Part shown: piece after piece, positions 25,777 through 35,269 of the stretch
Layout of the letters: each line of letters opens with the position of its first letter
How positions within the stretch are numbered: the stretch's first letter is position 1
Translations under genes and position numbers: made by a program
Origin: Sphingomonas sp. IC-56
GTDB taxonomy: Bacteria; Pseudomonadota; Alphaproteobacteria; Sphingomonadales; Sphingomonadaceae
DNA length: 64,000 nt
NCBI RefSeq assembly: GCF_021043375.1
Contig: NZ_JAJNDV010000007.1
Location: forward strand, 1 to 64,000
Direction: 5' to 3'
The notes under the pieces: generated by a model
The model's database searches: none
Told to the model about the DNA's origin: nothing
What the model saw: the letters and a program-made list of their open reading frames with translations, nothing else

Positions 25777-27666
25777 TCAGCGCGGCTGGAGCAGCTTGTC
25801 GAGGCCAGCCTCGCCCGAGGCCGTCTTCACGAGGTGCGGATAGCGCAGCCCCCCATGATAGTCGATGGCGACTTCGCGGTAGCGATCGCCGCTCTTGAGC
25901 ATCAGCTTGATCGGGTCCTTGCCGGTCTTGGCCTCCTTCACTGCGGCGACCAGCCGCTCGGAGGTGTAGCCGCGGCCGTTCACCGCGACGATCTCGTCGC
26001 CAAGGTCGATCCCTGCGTTGAACGCCGGGCTATCCCAGGCAACGCTGGTGATCCCGCTTTTGCCAAGCGTCAGCCCGAGCGAATAGGCCAGATCAGTCGT
26101 CGGGCCGCGGGCGATCTTGTTGGGCTGATCGGTGTAGACCAGCTTGTAGCCGTTGCGCTCGAACCCGCCGGCAGGTGCGCGCTTCGACACCCCGTGCAGC
26201 CGCTCGTTGAGCAGCGTGCGCCAGTCATAGGGCTGGATGGCGTTCAGCGTGTTCACGACATCGTCGAAGGTGTAGGTCACTTCGCCATAGTCGCCGTCGC
26301 GCAGGCCGAAGAAACGACGGGCAAAATCGTCGGTCGATTTGGTGCCGCCCGAACGCTCGCGCAGGATGGAGTCGACTTCCATCCAGACCAGCAGGCCTTC
26401 GTTGTAATAATCCTCCGACCGCTGCCAGCCGACCCAACCCTTAGGCGCGCGGGCGGTGATGACGGGATCGTTGGTGGTGTCGATCAGCGGCCGCCATTCG
26501 CGCGCCGGCCGGTTGTCCAGGCTGGCGAGGATGGAGGCATAGGCCTCCAGCGTGTCTTCCTTGCTGACCAGGCCCGAGCGCGCCTGGAAGACATAGCCCC
26601 AGAACTGGGTCTGGCCTTCATAGACCCACAGCGACTGGCCGCGGGTCGGCGTGCGGTAATCGGGCGCCCAGAGTTCTGCGCCGCGGCGGAACTTGCCGTC
26701 CCAGCTATGGGTGTATTCGTGGGGCAGCAGGTTGCGCGAACCCGGGCCTTCCTCCCACTTGGTGAAGTAGCCCGGCTGCACGCCATTCTCAGAGCTGCGG
26801 TGATGCTCCAGGCCGATGCCGCCCAGCTCTTCGCTGATCGACAGCAGGAAGCGGTACTTGTCGTACTGCTGGGTGCCCATGGTCTTCACGGCCTGCTGCA
26901 CCAGCCGCTTGTGCGCCTCGATCTGCTCGGGCTTGGCTTCCAGTTCCTCGGGCGTGTCGGCGAAGACGTCCAGCGTCACCCGATCGGACAGCGGGAAGGC
27001 GCGGTAGTAGCGTCCGGCGAGGACCGGCGAGTCCACCAGCGTATCGTAGCTGGTCTTTTCATAGGTGTAGGTCGAGCCCACCGCCTTGGACGGCAGCCCC
27101 GAGGCCGCGGACCAGCCCTCGGGATACTTGACCCGCGCCTGCACCGGGATGCGGCGCACGAAATAGCCGGCCGGATACAGGCTCATCGAGTTGAATTGGA
27201 GGCTCATCAGGTTAGGCGTCATCACGATGCGGCCCTGTTCGGGCTTGGTCGCGGAGATGAACTGGAATTCCAGGTCGAGCTTCTTTGCGCCCGCCGGCAC
27301 GTCGACATGGAAGGCGAACACGTCCACCGTGTCGCGCGTCCAGGGGATGCGCTTGCCATTGGCGGAGATCTGGAGGCCTGCCAGCTTCTCGATCTCACCG
27401 CGGGGGCCGTGCTTGCCGGGGAGCCATTTAGGGAACAGCAGCGCCATGTGCCCGCTCTTGGCGACCGGGATCGTCTGCTTGACCTGGAAGATGCCTTGCT
27501 GCGTGTTGGTCGCGTCGATGTCGAGCGTCATCGTGCCGGGATAATCGACGTCACGCGCCTGCGGGATGGTGTCCACGAACGGCACCGGCTGCGGCGCGGA
27601 GTTCTGCGCGGTGGCGGGCACGGTAGTGGCGAGCAGCAAAGCGGCGAAGGACAAGGCGCGGTGCAT
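25777..27666 (-). CDS. M61 family metallopeptidase with PDZ domain
   Basis: A 629-aa exported aminopeptidase-like enzyme. The signal peptide is MHRALSFAALLLATTVPATA. A beta-rich N-terminal domain leads to the catalytic domain, with zinc motif HEYTHSW near residue 310 and the third ligand Glu downstream (YEGQTQFWG). A PDZ domain follows (about residues 505-590, with AFNAGIDLGDEIVAVNGRG). The family includes glycyl aminopeptidases. The product is probably periplasmic or surface-attached. The ICMT gene diverges upstream with a 123-base gap. Confidence 0.93.
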   Translation of the reverse strand: MHRALSFAALLLATTVPATAQNSAPQPVPFVDTIPQARDVDYPGTMTLDIDATNTQQGIFQVKQTIPVAKSGHMALLFPKWLPGKHGPRGEIEKLAGLQISANGKRIPWTRDTVDVFAFHVDVPAGAKKLDLEFQFISATKPEQGRIVMTPNLMSLQFNSMSLYPAGYFVRRIPVQARVKYPEGWSAASGLPSKAVGSTYTYEKTSYDTLVDSPVLAGRYYRAFPLSDRVTLDVFADTPEELEAKPEQIEAHKRLVQQAVKTMGTQQYDKYRFLLSISEELGGIGLEHHRSSENGVQPGYFTKWEEGPGSRNLLPHEYTHSWDGKFRRGAELWAPDYRTPTRGQSLWVYEGQTQFWGYVFQARSGLVSKEDTLEAYASILASLDNRPAREWRPLIDTTNDPVITARAPKGWVGWQRSEDYYNEGLLVWMEVDSILRERSGGTKSTDDFARRFFGLRDGDYGEVTYTFDDVVNTLNAIQPYDWRTLLNERLHGVSKRAPAGGFERNGYKLVYTDQPNKIARGPTTDLAYSLGLTLGKSGITSVAWDSPAFNAGIDLGDEIVAVNGRGYTSERLVAAVKEAKTGKDPIKLMLKSGDRYREVAIDYHGGLRYPHLVKTASGEAGLDKLLQPR

Positions 27667-27789
27667 CAGGAAAGCGACCCCCTATGGTCTGGAAGAGCGC
27701 CTGACATAGGCGCTTGATTTGGCTGCGGTAAAGAGGCGCGGGCGCGTGCTTCATCGCTCCCTAACCATTGCGGGCTAGATGTTGCCGCC

Positions 27790-29070
27790 ATGTATCATGA
27801 CCCCGCTTTGGCCGCCGCGGCGAAAGCCGATGCGCGTCCGCCCTCGGCAGTGAGCGGCGCCGTCGGGCTGGCGGGGCTCGCCGGATTGGGCGCGTGGATG
27901 CTGGTGGCGCATCGCTATGGCATGACCGGGCCCTACGCTGCGCTGGTGAATGTCGCCGCGTGCGCGCTGCCGATGGTGCTGTGGTCGGTGCTGGTCGACA
28001 AGGTGCACCGCAATCCGAGTACCGGCATCAACTGGGCGCAGGTTCGCCCGTGGCGCGAGACCTGGGATATCTCCATCGCCAAGCTGACGGGGCTGTGGCT
28101 CACCTGGGGCGGGATGGCGGCGATCTTCGTGCTGTTCCGCGTCTGGTGGGACACGCGCTACGCCAACTATCCGTTCGCCTTGTGGTGTCTGGGCGTAGCG
28201 GCGCCGGTGCTGTTCGTGCTGTCCGTCCCTTATGTCCTCTGGATCGATCGGCGGTTGGCAGAGCCCAAGGATGGTGCTTGGTCGCTCGGCGCGTGGCTGA
28301 TGGGCGTACCCGGCCATGACGTGGCGGCGATCCACAATCATCTGCGCAGCTGGGCGGTGAAGGGCTTCTTCCTCGCCTTCATGCTCGGCGTGCTGCCCAC
28401 CGGCTTTGCGCAGGTCGTCGCGGCCGATCCGCGCGCGCTGCTCAGCAATCCGGTCGCGATCACCGGCTATTGCGTGACGTTGATGTTCGTCATCGACGTG
28501 GCGTTCGCTACCGCGGGCTATATCTGCACCTTCCGCCCGCTCGATTCACACATCCGCAGCGCCAACCCGCATGCCGCCGGCTGGGCCGCGGCGTTGATCT
28601 GCTATCCGCCCTTTGTGCTGATGGGAGAGGGCGGGGTGCTCGATTACCACCCTGGCAGCGCAGACTGGACATATTGGCTGGGCGGGCACGGCTTGGCGTT
28701 AACGCTGCTGGGTGCGATGCTGGTCGGCCTCACGGCGATCTATGCCTGGGCAACCGTCGCCTTCGGGCTGCGCTTCTCTAACCTGACGCATCGCGGCATC
28801 CTGACCCATGGGCCTTATGCCTGGAGCCGCCATCCGGCCTATCTGTCGAAGAACCTGTTCTGGTGGCTGTCGGTCATGCCGTTCCTCGCCACCACCGGCT
28901 GGACCGACGCGGTCCGCAACGCTGCGGTGATGGCGGCGGTCAGCGGCGTCTATTATTGGCGCGCGCGCACCGAGGAGCGCCATCTGGGCGCCGATCCGGC
29001 CTACCAGGCCTATGACACCTGGATCGCGCGAAAAGGCTGGGTCCCGCGCGCGTTCGCCCGTCTGACCTAG
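27790..29070 (+). CDS. ICMT/PEMT-like membrane methyltransferase
   Basis: A 426-aa polytopic protein. The C-terminal part carries the isoprenylcysteine methyltransferase-type signature: TRGI-like strand, GPYAWSRHPAYLSKN, then RARTEERHLGADPAYQAY, which binds S-adenosylmethionine in this family. The N-terminal 300 residues hold eight or so membrane helices, longer than the usual ~200-aa enzyme, so the protein is an extended form. The substrate is unknown; bacterial members methylate lipids or small molecules. It converges with gshA, and their stops overlap by 4 bases. Confidence 0.86.
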   Translation: MYHDPALAAAAKADARPPSAVSGAVGLAGLAGLGAWMLVAHRYGMTGPYAALVNVAACALPMVLWSVLVDKVHRNPSTGINWAQVRPWRETWDISIAKLTGLWLTWGGMAAIFVLFRVWWDTRYANYPFALWCLGVAAPVLFVLSVPYVLWIDRRLAEPKDGAWSLGAWLMGVPGHDVAAIHNHLRSWAVKGFFLAFMLGVLPTGFAQVVAADPRALLSNPVAITGYCVTLMFVIDVAFATAGYICTFRPLDSHIRSANPHAAGWAAALICYPPFVLMGEGGVLDYHPGSADWTYWLGGHGLALTLLGAMLVGLTAIYAWATVAFGLRFSNLTHRGILTHGPYAWSRHPAYLSKNLFWWLSVMPFLATTGWTDAVRNAAVMAAVSGVYYWRARTEERHLGADPAYQAYDTWIARKGWVPRAFARLT

Positions 29071-30443
29071 AACTTCGCCTCTTCGTACACGCGGCTGATG
29101 TCGCCCTGCCAGTCGCCGTTGAAGCGATCGAGCAGCACCTGCGCCGGCACCTTGCCAGTCCGCACGATCTCGCGCAGCGGGTCGAGGAAGCCGCTTTCAT
29201 TGTCGCCCGACGCGTTCATTCGCGCCCGTGCGTTCAATCCCGCGCCGGCGATGTCGAGCACTTCGCCGGCGACATCCTTCAACGTCCCGCCCCCGGGCAG
29301 CGGCGCATCCAGTCCGAGCTTTGGCACTGCGCTTCGCAGCGCCTCGCGCCCTTCCATCGACCAGTCCTTGACCAGATCCCAGGCGGCGTCGAGCGCGCCT
29401 TGATCGTAGAGCAGGCCGACCCATAGCGCCGGCAACGCGCAGATGCGGCCCCAGCGCCCGCCATCAGCGCCACGCATCTCCAGGAAGGTCTTCAGGCGCA
29501 CTTCAGGGAAGGCGGTGGAAAGATGGTCCGCCCAATCCTCCATGGTCGGCTTTCGCCCAGGGTAAGCTGGCAGTTCGCCCCTCAGGAAGTCGCGGAAGCT
29601 CTGCCCGGCCGCGTCGATATACTGACCATCGCGGTAGACGAAGTACATCGGCACATCGAGTGCGTAGTCGACATAGCGCTCATACCCGAAGCCATCCTCG
29701 AACACGAAGGGCAGCATGCCGGTGCGCGCGGGATCGGTGTCCGACCAGATATGGCTGCGGTACGAAAGGAAGCCGTTAGGTTTGCCTTCGGTGAACGGCG
29801 AATTGGCGAATAGCGCAGTGGCGAGCGGTTGGAGCGCCAGACCGACGCGGAACTTCTTGGCCATGTCGGCCTCGGACGCATAATCCAGGTTCACCTGGAT
29901 CGTGCAGGTGCGCAGCATCATGTCGAGCCCCATGCTGCCGACGCGCGGCATATGGTTTAGCATGATCTTGTAGCGTCCCTTGGGCATGATCGGCAGCTCG
30001 GCGCGCGTCTTGTCGTGCCACATGCCCAGGCCCAGAAAACCGATGCCCAGCTTGTCGCCGACTTCCTTCACCTGCTTCAGGTGGCGCCCGGTCTCGGCGC
30101 AGGTGTCGTGCAGATTCTCCAGCGGCGCGCCCGAGAGTTCGAACTGACCCGCAGGCTCGAGGCTGATCGCCCCGTCGGGACCCGAGAGCGCGATTACGTT
30201 GTCGCCCTCGTAGATCGGCTTCCAGCCAAATTGGGTGAGGCCGATCAGCAGCGCGTGAATGCCGCCGGGCTCTTCGTAGCTGGGGGCACGGTGGTCCGGC
30301 GTCTTCCAATACACGAACTTCTCGTGCTCGGTGCCGATGCGCCAGCGTTCGGCGGGCTTCTCGCCGCGGGCGAAATACTCGACCAGTTGGGAACGGTGCT
30401 CGATGACCGCTGCGTTGCTGTTCGAACCGGTCTTCGTGCTCAT
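29067..30443 (-). CDS. gshA: Glutamate--cysteine ligase (plant/alphaproteobacterial type)
   Basis: A 458-aa enzyme making gamma-glutamylcysteine, the first and rate-limiting step of glutathione synthesis. It is of the class found in Alphaproteobacteria and plants. Recognisable blocks are WRIGTEHEKFVY near the start, GAISLEPAGQFELSGAP, and MMLRTCTIQVNLDYASEADM. The size agrees with the family (~455 aa). RsmE lies 39 bases away downstream of the start on the same strand. The glutaredoxin at 1718 would draw on its product. Confidence 0.95.
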   Translation of the reverse strand: MSTKTGSNSNAAVIEHRSQLVEYFARGEKPAERWRIGTEHEKFVYWKTPDHRAPSYEEPGGIHALLIGLTQFGWKPIYEGDNVIALSGPDGAISLEPAGQFELSGAPLENLHDTCAETGRHLKQVKEVGDKLGIGFLGLGMWHDKTRAELPIMPKGRYKIMLNHMPRVGSMGLDMMLRTCTIQVNLDYASEADMAKKFRVGLALQPLATALFANSPFTEGKPNGFLSYRSHIWSDTDPARTGMLPFVFEDGFGYERYVDYALDVPMYFVYRDGQYIDAAGQSFRDFLRGELPAYPGRKPTMEDWADHLSTAFPEVRLKTFLEMRGADGGRWGRICALPALWVGLLYDQGALDAAWDLVKDWSMEGREALRSAVPKLGLDAPLPGGGTLKDVAGEVLDIAGAGLNARARMNASGDNESGFLDPLREIVRTGKVPAQVLLDRFNGDWQGDISRVYEEAKF

Positions 30444-30482
30444 GCGCGGCCCCTTAGCGGCGGGCGATTGGCCGCGCCAGTG

Positions 30483-31247
30483 TCAATCTGTACCGTTCGG
30501 TCCCCAATCGCCGGCGACCCCCATCCAGAGCGCCATCGCCGCCGCCGCCGCGGTCTCTGCCCGCAGGATGCGCGGGCCCAAACCGATGCCGACCGACTGG
30601 GGAAGCGCCCGGATCGCCGCGCGCTCATCCTCGTCGAAACCGCCTTCGGGACCGACCAGGATTGCGGCCGGTCCACGGCGCGAACGCATGGCATGTGCCG
30701 CTGGCTCCCCGCCGGTTTCATCCGCGAAGAACAAGGTGCGATCCACCGGCCAGTCGCGCAGCAGCGCGGGCAGCTTCACCGGCTCGATCAGCTCGGGCAC
30801 CGCGGTGCGTCCGCATTGCTCCGCGGCCTCGATCATGTGGCTGCGCAGGCGTTCCAGATTCAGCCGGTCGACCACCGTACGCCGCGTCAGAACGGGAGCC
30901 AGCCGCGCCGCGCCCAGCTCGCATGCCTTTTCGGCAACCCAGTCGATCCGCCCCTTCTTGATCGGCGCGGCGCACAGCCACAGGTCGGGCACCGCTTCGC
31001 GCTCGCGCAGGCGCTCGGTGATTTCCACGGTCAGGTCGCGCTTGCCCGTGTCTCGGGCAAGCGCCAGCCATTCGCCGGTACGATCGTCGAAGAGCTTGAC
31101 TGGATCGCCCGCCTTCATCCGCATCACCGAGACCAGATAATGCGCTGGCGGCCCGTCGATCCGCAGCATGCCGGGCGCGAGCTCCTGGTCGAGGAACAGG
31201 CGCGGCGTCGACTGTGGGGGCCAGGCAGGAGTGGCGGGCATGGCCAT
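30483..31247 (-). CDS. rsmE: 16S rRNA m3U1498 methyltransferase RsmE
   Basis: A 254-aa SPOUT-class methyltransferase acting on U1498 of 16S rRNA. The N-terminal PUA-like domain contains HYLVSVMRMKAGD. The trefoil-knot C-terminal domain has ILVGPEGGFDEDE and LGPRILRAETAA, the family hallmarks for S-adenosylmethionine binding. The start could be 31247 or an ATG two codons later. It sits upstream of gshA on the same strand and is divergent from ubiA. Clustering with gshA in this order is frequent in Alphaproteobacteria. Confidence 0.95.
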   Translation of the reverse strand: MAMPATPAWPPQSTPRLFLDQELAPGMLRIDGPPAHYLVSVMRMKAGDPVKLFDDRTGEWLALARDTGKRDLTVEITERLREREAVPDLWLCAAPIKKGRIDWVAEKACELGAARLAPVLTRRTVVDRLNLERLRSHMIEAAEQCGRTAVPELIEPVKLPALLRDWPVDRTLFFADETGGEPAAHAMRSRRGPAAILVGPEGGFDEDERAAIRALPQSVGIGLGPRILRAETAAAAAMALWMGVAGDWGPNGTD

Positions 31248-31322
31248 GCTCTAGAAGCGCGCTCGAGTTGCGGCAATGGCGGCTTTGCTTGAGCGCAGAC
31301 GCCGCGCTGATATGGGAAGCGC

Positions 31323-32246
31323 ATGTCCGTGCGCCCCAGCCTCGATCCGATCGTTCCCGACACCGAGCATCGCGGCCTGGTGCGCCTGCTGCCCGCGGGT
31401 GCGCGTCCCTATGCCTTGCTGGCGCGTTTCGACCGCCCGATCGGCTGGTGGCTGCTGTTCTGGCCCGGCGCGTGGGCGATCGCCTTGTCGGGCAATGCAC
31501 TGGCGCGCTGGGACCTGATCGCGTGGTTCCTGCTGGGCAGCATCGCCATGCGCGGCGCCGGCTGCGTGTACAACGACATTGTCGACCGCGATCTCGACCG
31601 CCAGGTCGCGCGCACCGCCAGCCGCCCACTCGCCAGCGGCGTAGTCGGGCTCAAGGCCGCGTGGATCTGGTTGCTCCTGCTCTGCGCGATCGGTCTGATC
31701 GTGCTGGTCCAGCTCAGCGTCACGGGCATGATCGTCGCGGTTGCCAGCATTGCTCTGGTCGCCGCCTATCCCTTCATGAAACGCATCACCTGGTGGCCGC
31801 AGGCCTGGCTTGGGCTGGTTTTTTCCTGGGCGGCTTTGGTGGGCTGGGCCGAGGCGCCCGAAGCCGGATGGCTGCCCGGCCTTCTGCTCTATGCCGGCTG
31901 CATCGCCTGGGTGATCGGCTATGACACCATCTACGCGCTGCAGGATGTGGAGGACGACGCGCTGGTCGGCGTCCGTTCTTCCGCCCGGCGTCTGGGCAGC
32001 CGGGTGCGACCGGGCGTGACTGCATTCTATGCCGTGGCGCTTGGCTGCTGGGGCATGAGCTTCTGGCAGTTGCGTCCCGATCCGCTCGCCTTGCTGGCGC
32101 TGCTGCCGATGGCATTGCATCTGGCGTGGCAGGTCGCGACGTTGATTCCCGCCGATGGTGCGAACGCGCTGCGCCGCTTCCGGTCGAACCGCGACGCCGG
32201 CCTGCTGATGTTCGCGGCCTGCTTCGTCGTCGGCCAGACTCTTTGA
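31323..32246 (+). CDS. ubiA: 4-hydroxybenzoate polyprenyltransferase UbiA
   Basis: A 307-aa membrane prenyltransferase that joins a polyprenyl chain to 4-hydroxybenzoate in ubiquinone synthesis. The first Asp-rich motif is NDIVDRDLDRQVARTASRPL, and the second is YDTIYALQDVEDD. About eight transmembrane helices are visible. Its prenyl donor is probably made by the polyprenyl diphosphate synthase encoded at 60629-61642. The pmbA gene follows after 31 bases. Confidence 0.95.
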   Translation: MSVRPSLDPIVPDTEHRGLVRLLPAGARPYALLARFDRPIGWWLLFWPGAWAIALSGNALARWDLIAWFLLGSIAMRGAGCVYNDIVDRDLDRQVARTASRPLASGVVGLKAAWIWLLLLCAIGLIVLVQLSVTGMIVAVASIALVAAYPFMKRITWWPQAWLGLVFSWAALVGWAEAPEAGWLPGLLLYAGCIAWVIGYDTIYALQDVEDDALVGVRSSARRLGSRVRPGVTAFYAVALGCWGMSFWQLRPDPLALLALLPMALHLAWQVATLIPADGANALRRFRSNRDAGLLMFAACFVVGQTL

Positions 32247-32277
32247 CCTTGGGGCTCCGCGTACCTAAGTCGCGGCG

Positions 32278-33624
32278 ATGCTGACCAAGGAACAAGCCTG
32301 CGAGCGCGTCCACGACATCGTGGCGCGTGCGCGCACCGCGGGTGCCGACGCATCCGACGCCGTGTTCGCCGCCGATCGGTCGCTGTCCGTGTCGGTGCGC
32401 ATGGGCGCGCTGGAGGATGTCGAGCGCTCGGAGAGCGAGGAACTCGGCCTGCGCGTGTTCGTCGGCCGCCGCTCGGCGAGTGTGTCCACGTCGGACCTCA
32501 GTTCGGCTTCGCTCGATGCGCTGGTGGAGCGCGCTATCGCGATGGCGCGTGAGGCGCCGGAGGACCAGTGGGCGGGCCTCGCACCCGAGTCGCGGCTGAT
32601 GCACGGGGCGCCGCCCCATCTCGATCTGGACGACGGCGCGGAGGTGGATCCGCCGTCGCTCAAACAGCGCGCGCTCGCCGCGGAGGATGCTGCGCGTGCA
32701 GTCGCCGGGGTGACCAACAGCGAAGGCGCGGGCGCGGGGGCCAGCCGCTCGATCATGGCGCTCGCGACAAGCCACGGGTTCACCGGCGCCTATGGCCAGT
32801 CGAGCCACGGCCTCTCGGCCAGCGTCCTGGCCGGGCCTGCCGGTGCGATGGAGCGCGACCATGCGTCGCACTCCGCGCGCTATGCGTCGATGCTCGAAGC
32901 GCCCGAACTGGTGGGCCGCCGCGCGGGCGAGCGCGCGGTGGCGCGGATCAATCCGGCTAAGGTGCAGAGCGGCGCGATGCCAGTGGTGTTCGATCGCCGG
33001 GTGTCCTCCGGGCTGGTCGGCCACTTCCTAGGCGCAATCGCCGGTGCGGCAATCACGCGCAAGACCAGCTTCCTGCTCGACCGGCTCGGCACGCAGGTGT
33101 TCGCGAAGGGCGTGACGATCAGCGATGATCCGCACCGCCCGCGCGGGCTGCGTTCGCGGCCCTTCGATGGCGAAGGCCTGCCCGTGCTACCGATGAAGCT
33201 GGTCGATGCCGGCATGCTGGAAACCTGGCTGCTCGACAGCGCCTCGGCGCGACAGCTGAACATGGAGCCCACCGGCCACGCCTCGCGCGGGGTGGGCGGC
33301 GCACCGGGCGTCGCGCCGTCGAACCTGTACATGGAGGCCGGGCATATCCCGCCCGAGACGCTGGTGGGCGAGATCAGCCGCGGCATCCTGGTCACCGAGT
33401 TGATCGGGCAGGGCGTCAACGGCGTCACCGGCGACTATAGCCGCGGCGCCGCGGGCTTCCTGATCGAGAATGGCGAGATTACCCAGCCGGTGTCGGAGAT
33501 CACCATCGCGGGCAATCTCAAGGACATGTTCTTGGCGCTGACTCCCGCCAACGACCTCGAGTTCCGTTTCGGCATCAACGCGCCGACACTGCGCATCGAC
33601 GGGATGACGGTTGCCGGTGCCTGA
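32278..33624 (+). CDS. pmbA: TldD/PmbA family metalloprotease
   Basis: A 448-aa protein of the TldD/PmbA family, closer to PmbA (TldE). It opens with CERVHDIVARARTAGADA and has a conserved C-terminal half: GLVGHFLGAIAGAAI and LLDSASARQLNMEPTGHASRG. In E. coli TldD and PmbA form a heterodimeric protease that processes peptides such as microcins and CcdA. PmbA lacks the zinc-binding HExxxH of TldD, and none is seen here, which supports PmbA. No tldD is in the window. The next gene starts inside its last codons. Confidence 0.9.
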   Translation: MLTKEQACERVHDIVARARTAGADASDAVFAADRSLSVSVRMGALEDVERSESEELGLRVFVGRRSASVSTSDLSSASLDALVERAIAMAREAPEDQWAGLAPESRLMHGAPPHLDLDDGAEVDPPSLKQRALAAEDAARAVAGVTNSEGAGAGASRSIMALATSHGFTGAYGQSSHGLSASVLAGPAGAMERDHASHSARYASMLEAPELVGRRAGERAVARINPAKVQSGAMPVVFDRRVSSGLVGHFLGAIAGAAITRKTSFLLDRLGTQVFAKGVTISDDPHRPRGLRSRPFDGEGLPVLPMKLVDAGMLETWLLDSASARQLNMEPTGHASRGVGGAPGVAPSNLYMEAGHIPPETLVGEISRGILVTELIGQGVNGVTGDYSRGAAGFLIENGEITQPVSEITIAGNLKDMFLALTPANDLEFRFGINAPTLRIDGMTVAGA

Positions 33625-34399
33625 ACTCGCCGCCGAGGTTGCGGCGATCGCCGCCGAGGCCGGCGCGCTCGCCATGAAGCTGTGGCAGACAGACTTCCGC
33701 CGTTGGGAGAAGTCGCCCGGCAACCCGGTGTGCGCCGTCGATCTGGAAGTCGATGGCATGTTGCGGAACCGGCTGGGCCGGCTGCTGCCCGACGCCGGCT
33801 GGCTATCGGAGGAAACCATCGACAATGCCGACCGGCTGAGCGCGGCGCGGATCTGGGTGGTCGATCCGATCGATGGCACCCGCGATTATCTGCGCGGCCG
33901 CTCGGGCTGGTGCGTGTCGGTGGCGCTGATCGAGCATGGCCAGCCGGTGATCGGCGTGCTCGATGCGCCGGCGCGCGACGAGGTCTGGACCGCCGCGGCG
34001 GGGCAGGGTGCCTTTCGCAACGGCGAGCGGCTGCAAGCATCGGACCGCAGTGCACTACCCGGCGCGCGCGTGCCTGCCGACCATCTCCCCAAGGCGGACC
34101 GCGACCTGACGCCCGTGGCCAAGCCCAATTCGATCGCGCTGCGCATGGCAATGGTTGCGGCAGGCCAGGCTGACCTGCTGGCGACGCTGCGCTGGGGCAA
34201 TGAATGGGACATCGCTGCGTCCGTGCTGCTGGCGCGCGAGGCGGGTGCCAACGTGACCGACGCTTTTGGTCGGCCGCTGGCCTTCAACACGCCCTCGGCG
34301 CAGGCGTTCGGCACCCTTGCCTCTAGCCAGGGCATCCATGCCGCGGCGGTGGAGCGCCTGGCGAGCCGCGCGGAAGCGGCAGTGGGATCGCGGCGGTAG
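33617..34399 (+). CDS. Inositol monophosphatase family / CysQ-like phosphatase
   Basis: A 260-aa magnesium-dependent phosphatase. The metal site is seen as WLSEET, DPIDGTRDYL and the later WDIAASVLLAREAGANV. This order suits either inositol monophosphatase or 3'(2'),5'-bisphosphate nucleotidase (CysQ), which clears pAp from sulfate assimilation. CysQ is favoured because the residue pattern near DGTRDYLRGRSGW matches, but confidence in substrate is moderate. GTG at 33617 overlaps the pmbA stop by 8 bp; a TTG at 33611 is possible. Confidence 0.88.
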   Translation: MPELAAEVAAIAAEAGALAMKLWQTDFRRWEKSPGNPVCAVDLEVDGMLRNRLGRLLPDAGWLSEETIDNADRLSAARIWVVDPIDGTRDYLRGRSGWCVSVALIEHGQPVIGVLDAPARDEVWTAAAGQGAFRNGERLQASDRSALPGARVPADHLPKADRDLTPVAKPNSIALRMAMVAAGQADLLATLRWGNEWDIAASVLLAREAGANVTDAFGRPLAFNTPSAQAFGTLASSQGIHAAAVERLASRAEAAVGSRR

Positions 34400-34419
34400 G
34401 TCTCTATCTGCAACGAACT

Positions 34420-34522
34420 TGTTCCCCGGCGAAGGCCGGGGCCCAGCTGCAATGCCGTAGCAGCAGCGCTCAGCGCCGCCGACAAACCTTCGCAACTGGA
34501 CCCCGGCCTTCGCCGGGGAACA
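34420..34522. repeat. Family C palindromic repeat
   Basis: The inverted arms TGTTCCCCGGCGAAGGCCGG and CCGGCCTTCGCCGGGGAACA surround about 50 bases of unrelated sequence. Each arm is itself a short hairpin (CCCCGGC-GAAG-GCCGGGG). It lies between the CysQ-like gene and the XpaC-like gene, which converge. A single arm occurs again at 60242-60268. Confidence 0.85.
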
Positions 34523-34546
34523 GACTCGTCTGAGTTAACTGAGCGG

Positions 34547-35263
34547 CTAGCTCGCCAGCCCGTCGTCGCGATACTTGATCTGAAGGTAGCGGCCGCGTGT
34601 CGCCAGCTGGTCGAGATCCCCCTGCGCCAGGTGGGCCGACATCTCCGCAATCTCCTCGTCGATCACTTGGAGTCCCTGCGCCAGCTGCTGGTCGGGCGTC
34701 AGCCCGTTGCGCTCCACCCGGCGCAGCGGCTCGGGCACGCGCTGATAACCCTTGATTAGTTCGGGCAATTGCTCGCCCACCAGCTTGCGTACTTCGCCGG
34801 CTGCCGGGGCATGCTCGTCCAACGCAGCAAGCTGCGGCGCCAGCATCTCGAGCTTCACGCCGATCGAGTCCACCAGCCCGCGCACCGGTGACGGCAGGGC
34901 AGGCCGCTGTGCCTCCAGCCAGCGATCGGTGGTGACCGGCAGTGCTTTCAGCGGCACCTGCGCCAGTTGCTCGACGCGCGGGGGCGCCGATTGCGGGAAG
35001 ATCGCCAGCGTCACCGTGGCCGCGATCAGCAGCGCCATCATCAACAGCGCGCCGAACATGCCGATCCCGCCGGGCAGGATGAAGCCAAGCACCAGCGCGA
35101 CGGCGATGATCAGCCCGTCCGCCGCCGCGATCCTCGCCACCCGGCGCAGTATCTCCGCCTCGCGCCGCTGGCGGGAGCGCTTGGAAACCGAGCTATAGCG
35201 CTCGCGCGTGCGCTCCAGCAGCGCGTCGGCCTGGGCCAGCTGGCGATCGACGTCGGTCGGCAT
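34547..35263 (-). CDS. XpaC-like membrane protein, TelA partner
   Basis: A 238-aa protein with a charged N-terminal coiled-coil segment (residues about 5-40), two adjacent membrane helices (about 48-68, ADGLIIAVALVLGFILP, and 70-90, LLMMALLIAATVTLA), and a long helical cytosolic tail containing a repeated KLVGEQLPELIKGYQRVP block. In Bacillus xpaC stands immediately next to a telA homologue, and the pairing here, 6 bases apart, gives the main support. Function is unknown; the pair has been linked to stress or toxic-anion tolerance. Confidence 0.72.
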   Translation of the reverse strand: MPTDVDRQLAQADALLERTRERYSSVSKRSRQRREAEILRRVARIAAADGLIIAVALVLGFILPGGIGMFGALLMMALLIAATVTLAIFPQSAPPRVEQLAQVPLKALPVTTDRWLEAQRPALPSPVRGLVDSIGVKLEMLAPQLAALDEHAPAAGEVRKLVGEQLPELIKGYQRVPEPLRRVERNGLTPDQQLAQGLQVIDEEIAEMSAHLAQGDLDQLATRGRYLQIKYRDDGLAS

Positions 35264-35269
35264 GGCCGC

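Noticed and set aside
25111..27717. 868-codon open frame on the plus strand opposite ppa and the M61 peptidase
   Set aside because: Reads through two well-recognised genes on the other strand, contains no known domain and is typical of antisense frames in GC-rich DNA.
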